DNA of 15,233 nucleotides from Smittium mucronatum (taxonomy: Eukaryota > Kickxellomycota > Harpellomycetes > Harpellales > Legeriomycetaceae). This document shows positions 10,714 through 15,233 of the stretch, one piece after another (the first letter of the stretch is position 1; each line of letters starts with the position of its first letter). The stretch is taken from assembly GCA_001953115.1 (NCBI GenBank), contig LSSL01004809.1:1-15233 (forward strand), given 5' to 3'. The notes under the pieces were generated by a model. It ran no database searches, was not told where the DNA came from, and saw nothing but the letters and a program-made list of their open reading frames with translations. The position numbers and the translations under genes were made by a program.

Positions 10714-10786
10714 GGGGACTTAGCTCAGCTGGGAGAGCGTGCGACTGAAGATCGTACGGTCCCGAGTTCAATCCTCGGAGTCCCCA
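10714..10786 (+). tRNA. tRNA-Phe(GAA), right copy
   Basis: This 73-nt tRNA decodes UUU and UUC. The acceptor stem is 10714-10720 with 10779-10785, and the discriminator is A10786. The D arm is GCTC (10723-10726) with GAGC (10735-10738). The anticodon stem is 10740-10744 with 10752-10756, and anticodon GAA is at 10747-10749. The T arm is 10762-10766 with 10774-10778. All stems pair fully apart from one G-T. G37 and the absence of encoded CCA point to a eukaryotic cytosolic tRNA. The A box TAGCTCAGCTGG is good, but the B box AGTTCAATCCT departs from consensus at four of its defined positions. No T4 follows it, so its transcript should read into the adjacent tRNA-Leu. It is transcribed away from the spacer. 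Confidence 0.97.
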
Positions 10787-10791
10787 TGTTT

Positions 10792-10873
10792 GGTATCTTG
10801 GCCGAGCGGTCTAAGGCGCCGCACTCAAGTTGCGGTCTCGAAAGAGGCGTGAGTTCGAATCTCACAGATACCA
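10792..10873 (+). tRNA. tRNA-Leu(CAA), right copy
   Basis: This 82-nt class II tRNA decodes UUG. The acceptor stem is 10792-10798 with 10866-10872, and the discriminator is A10873. The A box TGGCCGAGCGG is at 10799-10809. The anticodon stem is 10819-10823 with 10831-10835, and anticodon CAA is at 10826-10828. The variable arm spans about 10837-10846. The T arm is 10849-10853 with 10861-10865. No intron interrupts the anticodon loop and CCA is not encoded. It starts 5 nt after tRNA-Phe. Because the Phe gene has a poor B box and no terminator, the two probably form one Pol III unit that is cleaved by RNase P and RNase Z. It is identical to the left-arm copy. Confidence 0.97.
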
Positions 10874-10882
10874 TTTTGTTTT
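10874..10882 (+). terminator. RNA polymerase III terminator after tRNA-Leu (right copy)
   Basis: T4 at 10874-10877, G, then T4 at 10879-10882, immediately after the Leu discriminator base. Further runs at 10899-10902 (T4) and 10909-10913 (T5) could act as backups. Confidence 0.8.
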
Positions 10883-10960
10883 GGCGTAGTCGTGTGCATT
10901 TTGGGCTCTTTTTGTGCTGGCGGTTAAAGAGTGACAACCAGTTGTGTACTTTTGTTAACT
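10878..10960 (+). other. GC-enriched block downstream of tRNA-Leu (right copy)
   Basis: Mirror copy of 605-687. It holds an A-box-like TGGCGTAGTCG at 10882-10892 (one mismatch to TRGYNNARNGG), T5 at 10909-10913 and a CTCTTT/AAAGAG pair. The interrupted palindrome ACAAC-CA-GTTGT lies near 10934-10945. There is no convincing B box and no tRNA-like fold, so I do not call a gene here. Confidence 0.5.
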
Positions 10961-10972
10961 TTTACTAGTAAA
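10961..10972. other. 12-bp perfect palindrome TTTACTAGTAAA (right copy)
   Basis: Mirror copy of 593-604. The arm difference at left 591 is just outside it. Confidence 0.4.
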
Positions 10973-11627
10973 TTTTTTTGCTATCTATTCTTCTAAAAAA
11001 CAAAATTTTCCTTTATCATTCTCATAAATTCAAATCAGCAAATTTCAAAAATTAGCACTTATCACGAATTCATATTTAAGAAATTTGAAAATTAAAGAAT
11101 TCTGACCAATATAACTATCTTAAATTATTTCTTCTAAAAGAATTATTATAAAAAAAACTCTCAAAATTTATTGGCAGCCTGAAATTAAACAGCTTTTCTT
11201 TTATCAAATAGTTCTAGTATTTTAACTTTAGCTATTATATAATTGTGCTAAATTTATTTATGGAAGTTTTGTTGATTTTTTAGAGCTCGTTAACAACAAA
11301 ATTTATAATTTTTGATAGTTTAATTTATAATCTTTTATCTACAATAATATAAATAAGTATTTAATACCTACCCCAATATATTATGGATAAAACCATTAAA
11401 TATCAATCGAACTAATGAGTGTCTTGACGAATCGTATTGAATTTTGTGTAAATTTTTTTTCACAAAACATAAATAGGAATGTCAACGTGATTATACCGAG
11501 TTTCTCCATGGTTTATATATGCGGGAGTATAAAAATTCGGGGGTTTTAGCAGAAAAAACTCTGCAAGAATATAAATGAAAATCAGCCAAATAATTCTAAG
11601 TAAAATAAAATCTATCTCGTATTTTTC

Positions 11628-11680
11628 CCAAGGTCGCGTGTAATTTTAAAACTCGCTATAGCTCCGATCCCTACCCCCAC
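11628..11680. other. GC-enriched patch just outside the visible right arm
   Basis: A short stretch with GGTCGCG, CTCGCTATAGCTCC and a C5 run in an otherwise AT-rich flank. No fold or frame was recognised. It could be a fragment of a dispersed repeat. Confidence 0.3.
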
Positions 11681-13918
11681 ATTTTATTATATTTAAAAAA
11701 CACGCTAAATAAAAAAAATTATGAAAAATCTTACCAAAAAATCTCCATTCTCAAAATGAAAAAAAAAATCAAGTAAAAATAAATAAATAAAAACTAGAGT
11801 ATATAAAAAATATGTATTATTATAAGCTCTTAAAATCGTATTTTGAAGATTTATTATTTGATTTAAATTTGTAAATATTGAAGCGACTTATGTGATAAAA
11901 CAGAGGGACTATTTAAAGTATATGTATCAGGAATAAAAAATATCATTTTGTGGTATCGAAGAAAATTTGGGTTCAGCGGAAGGATGGAGAGGTATTATCT
12001 CGATTTTTTTTAGACCCTTTAATTTTTAAAACAATATTAATATCTAATTAATTTACCTGCAGCTATATGGGTAATTAAAAACCCAACATATCAGTTGTAT
12101 GTAAATAAAAGTAAATTGAATAATATATCTACTTTATATAATATTTCGCTTTATTTATAGAATGGCCTGGTATCATTTATTCTTTTACCGATACTATCTT
12201 TGGAACTAAGCCTGAGAAATATTGTGATAATTATTTCTGCATTCTCTCTCGTTGATATTTTGGAATTTTTTCAACAAATAAAAAACATGAAATTTTTTGG
12301 GGTAGAGTTTCAATTATAGATGTGTTTATATTTTTATTAAATAATCCGAAAAAAGATATTTTTCGCCATTATTTTTCTATCCAATCTTTTCAATTTTTTT
12401 ATTAAACAAAGCTAAAGCACTATAAGTAGTGGAAAAATATATCATATTTCCTATGTACAGAAATGAAAGCTAAATTTAAAAATACTTCTAATTTTTGTTA
12501 TTTAAGTGTTTCAATAATATTTAACATTCATCTTTTGACATATAAATCGGAATTATTTTGAAAAAATGATCAATTGTGATTATTTACTATTTATAGAAGA
12601 TTTTATTAATAACATCATCAGCCGAATAAAAAAATCAAAAAAATACAAAAACTTGGCTTGCTATCAAAGTCGTGATATAATTTTTTTTTAATTTAACCGA
12701 TTGAATGTATAATCGATCTATTGGATTAATATAAAAGAATGTTTTAAATCAAGATAATATTTCTATTTATTTATTTAGCTATTAGATTTTATATTCAAAT
12801 ATATATTTTTTGGATGAAAATTTTCTAGATATGTATACTGAGCTGTGTTAAATATGTAGCTTTCACTTTTTCAATTTATATAATTAAAAAATACTCAAAA
12901 TTAAAAATTAATTTTACATAATCGAAATCTTTTTTAAAAAAAGTAGATGTGAGATTTGCCGTATTATTTATTTAGAAAATTATTTTTATAAATTTATAAT
13001 AACGGTTAAAATGATCCTAATATAATGATCTTTTTTATAAAAATCTTCAAAAGGTTTAAAATATGCCTTTTTGTTATTATTATTATTTTTTTTTTTAGCA
13101 GGAAAACCAATTTTATTTTGAAAACTGGAAATTTTCATGTATATCAAAGTTTTTTAATTTTCCAGACAATACAATAATTTTTGCCTATTTATAAAATAAC
13201 TTGGAATTTTTAAAAAAAAAAAAAATTTATATCCAATAAAATATTTGTCTCACCTCCACCAATTCTCTGAATATTTTACCGTTAGAAATTGATATTTGCC
13301 TAGTTCAGTTGTACTTTTATAATTTTTCAGAGTTCAAAAATTGAATTAAGTATTAATTTTGGTGTTTAAGCTTCTTCCAAGTCACTTAAATACTCACTTT
13401 TATATATTTGTAACGTTCTCTCAATTTTTTTGGTATTTTTAAAGAATTTTATATTTAAAAAAAAACAAAATAATTAATCAAATTTTATTATCATTATTTT
13501 TTATAATTAATAAAGTTTTGTAAATTGTTACAATACTTATCAAAATTTTTAATGAAGGCCCAAAATTTTATTTTAAAAAAATCAAATTAAAAAAAATCTT
13601 TAATTTGGAATGCCACTAAAAATGAAATTATATTGAAAATTAATAGAAAATAAAAATATCATAATCTGAAATTTGTTTTTATTAATTAAATATTGAATAT
13701 AAAAAAAATGTATTAACCAGAAAACTTATTTAAATTTTAAATTAAAATTTTTTCAAGAATTAGTAAATATAAATATATATTCTACTTATCACAATTATTA
13801 ATATTTATTATTTATTTTTAGAATATTGGATTCTAACTATTAATTTATGGACATTTTTTAATCATATTGACATCTATAAATTGATAATTTTAACCAGGAA
13901 AATTTTAATTTAATATTA

Positions 13919-13934
13919 ATATATATATATATAT
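13919..13934. repeat. (AT)8 dinucleotide tract
   Basis: Eight AT units, a short self-complementary tract. Confidence 0.9.
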
Positions 13935-15133
13935 TTAATTTAAACCAAAATTATAGTGAATTTATAAAAGCATGAATCAGCAAATATATAGAATTGATTG
14001 ACTTATTTTTTCAGATCTAAAATTTTGTCCTAGGAACAAAAAAAGGATTTTTTAAATTGGTTTCACTGTTTTGGAGGTTGCTATAAAATAATAAGTAAAT
14101 AAAGCCCAAATTTTTTACGAATAAATAATTATTAATTTGAGAAATAATATTAAATCAGACTGCAGTATTAGAAAACTAAAAAATATAAAATTACAGAAAA
14201 ATAAATTAGGTTATGATTTAACTTAACAGAATTTTAAAATAATATTTAATATGCTTTTATAATATAAATGTTATAAATTAGATATATTTTTAAATTTTTA
14301 TTAGGTTTTAATCCGAATTATGATTTATATTAAATAATTTTGAATGACTTTTAAAATTTTGACTTTCTTAAAGGGTAGAAAAAAAGCTTCATACTAATTC
14401 ATAATTTTGAAAAATGATATGATATATTTATTCCTTTTTTTTTTTTGCAAGTTATTAGTAAGGAGAAATCTTTTTTATAGTATTTTTTTCATTAATATAA
14501 CGATCAAATATACATTTTAGGGGTTTTGAATCAAAATTTATGGGTTGAAATGGTCTAAAAATATATAAATACCACATAATTTGTGTTTTATTTCTCCACC
14601 AATAAATATTTTCTCAAAAATATATATTTTAGTTAAGTTAGGGGAAGCTTGAAAAAATAAAGAATTTAGAACTTTTATTCGAATAGTTTTTTGATTAATA
14701 TTTCAAGAATGATTTAGGAGATATATTTCCATTATTTTATCAGAAAAAAACATTGTAATCATCTAATTTTTTATTTTTTTTGGAAAGGTTAAACTTGTAC
14801 TGAAAAAATTTAAATTATTGAAGGCATTCTAAAAATCTTTAATAGACGTTTTCGAAATAAAATTATATATCTTATCTATTAAAACCCTTCCAAAAATTAG
14901 CTATCTAAATCAAGAAAAATTACGTTTTAAAAAAAATATTGGTATCATTATAACCCTTTTTTTTAACAGCTAATTTTTCATAAGTACTAAATACTAGTTA
15001 AAAATATATGAAAATATATTAGTAAAAATAATAATAAATAAATCTCAATTAATAAGTTCCATCCCACTCCCAGCTGCTCTCTTGTAATACCAATTTCCAC
15101 TAATAGTCAATATAAATTCTAAATTCCAATAAA

Positions 15134-15157
15134 AAAACCCCCGAAAAAAAACCCCTC
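15134..15157. other. C-run motif shared with the outer arm ends
   Basis: AAAACCCCCGAA at 15134-15145 matches bases 17-28 exactly, and the reverse complement at 11536-11547. A second C4 run follows at 15152-15155. In both places CATAT occurs at the same offset, 14 nt after the shared motif. The rest of the alignment is poor. Confidence 0.35.
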
Positions 15158-15233
15158 TTCATATTTTTTTGAATTATAATACATAATGGTATAAAGTTGT
15201 TTAAAAGTAACAAATTTAAGGATTATATTAGAG

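Larger units (their letters stand above)
8803..11563 (-). repeat. Right arm of large inverted repeat
   Basis: This is the reverse complement of bases 1-2762 with 11 substitutions and one indel. Arm coordinates sum to 11565 from the spacer out to the T7/A6 indel and to 11564 beyond it. The inner edge is base 8803. The outer edge shown here is only where the window's left end runs out, so the true arm may continue beyond 11563. It carries the plus-strand tRNA-Phe/tRNA-Leu pair. The sequence between left positions 591 and 862, which contains both tRNA genes and their immediate flanks, has no arm-to-arm difference. About one would be expected there, so this is not evidence of selection. Confidence 0.98.
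11564..15233. other. Gene-free AT-rich right flank
   Basis: These 3670 bp show no open reading frame of 60 codons or more, no tRNA and no recognisable mobile element. Visible contents are A/T homopolymers (A14 at 13212-13225, T11 at 13086-13096, T12 at 14435-14446), a short (TTA)4 near 13074 and an (AT)8. There are also two GC-enriched patches, at 11628-11680 and 15057-15157. Whether it belongs to the right arm or lies outside the repeat cannot be decided, because its possible partner is left of base 1. Confidence 0.85.

Noticed and set aside
10786..10968. 60-codon frame on plus strand (mirror 597-779, minus)
   Set aside because: It starts on the tRNA-Phe discriminator base and reads through the whole tRNA-Leu gene, so it is a shadow of the tRNA.
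1..11563. Fold-back chimera or other assembly artefact
   Set aside because: A fold-back read would give arms with no unique spacer and only sequencing-error differences. Here a 6 kb unique spacer separates arms that differ by real-looking substitutions. Long-read coverage would settle it.
1..11563. Plastid or mitochondrial inverted repeat
   Set aside because: Plastids do carry trnL-CAA in inverted repeats, but there are no organellar protein or rRNA genes here. G37 in tRNA-Phe and the Leu A-box region match eukaryotic cytosolic tRNAs.
1..11563. Transposon with very long terminal inverted repeats
   Set aside because: No transposase-like frame is present, and intact tRNA genes inside the arms are unusual for such elements. 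Target-site duplication cannot be tested because the left outer end is missing.

Overview
This 15.2 kb window is extremely A+T-rich (about four bases in five, judged by eye) and contains no credible protein-coding gene on either strand. Its only firm genes are two copies each of tRNA-Phe(GAA) and tRNA-Leu(CAA). These look like eukaryotic nuclear (cytosolic) tRNAs. Neither encodes the 3' CCA, both carry G at position 37 (bacterial and plastid tRNA-Phe carries A37), the Leu A box fits the RNA polymerase III consensus exactly, and oligo-T runs follow the Leu gene. The source is therefore probably a eukaryote with a very AT-rich genome, such as a fungus or protist. I cannot name the species from this sequence.

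Layout. Bases 1-2762 and 8803-11563 form a large inverted repeat. I aligned the arms base by base and found 11 substitutions and one single-base indel, about 99.6% identity. The arms enclose a unique, gene-free spacer of 6040 bp (2763-8802). Each arm carries one compact tRNA-Phe/tRNA-Leu pair separated by 5 nt, transcribed outward, away from the spacer. The outer edge of the repeat is not visible, because the left arm runs off the start of the window. Bases 11564-15233 are more AT-rich, gene-free DNA that may or may not continue the repeat.

Interpretation. A unique AT-rich core of several kb, flanked by near-identical inverted repeats that carry mirrored tRNA genes, is the architecture of fission-yeast regional centromeres (cnt core, imr arms with tRNA boundary genes). 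Inverted-repeat centromeres are also known in Candida tropicalis and Komagataella. The most interesting reading is that this window is an undescribed regional centromere or a similar chromatin domain. This is inferred from architecture only. Alternatives are a recent inverted segmental duplication around a tRNA locus, or an assembly effect.

Secondary structure in the arms includes a GC-enriched block just downstream of the tRNA pair, a GTAGCG/CGCTAC hairpin followed by T6, a CCCC/GGGG inverted element about 55 bp from each inner junction, and a GC-enriched island around 1280-1410. All are present in both arms.
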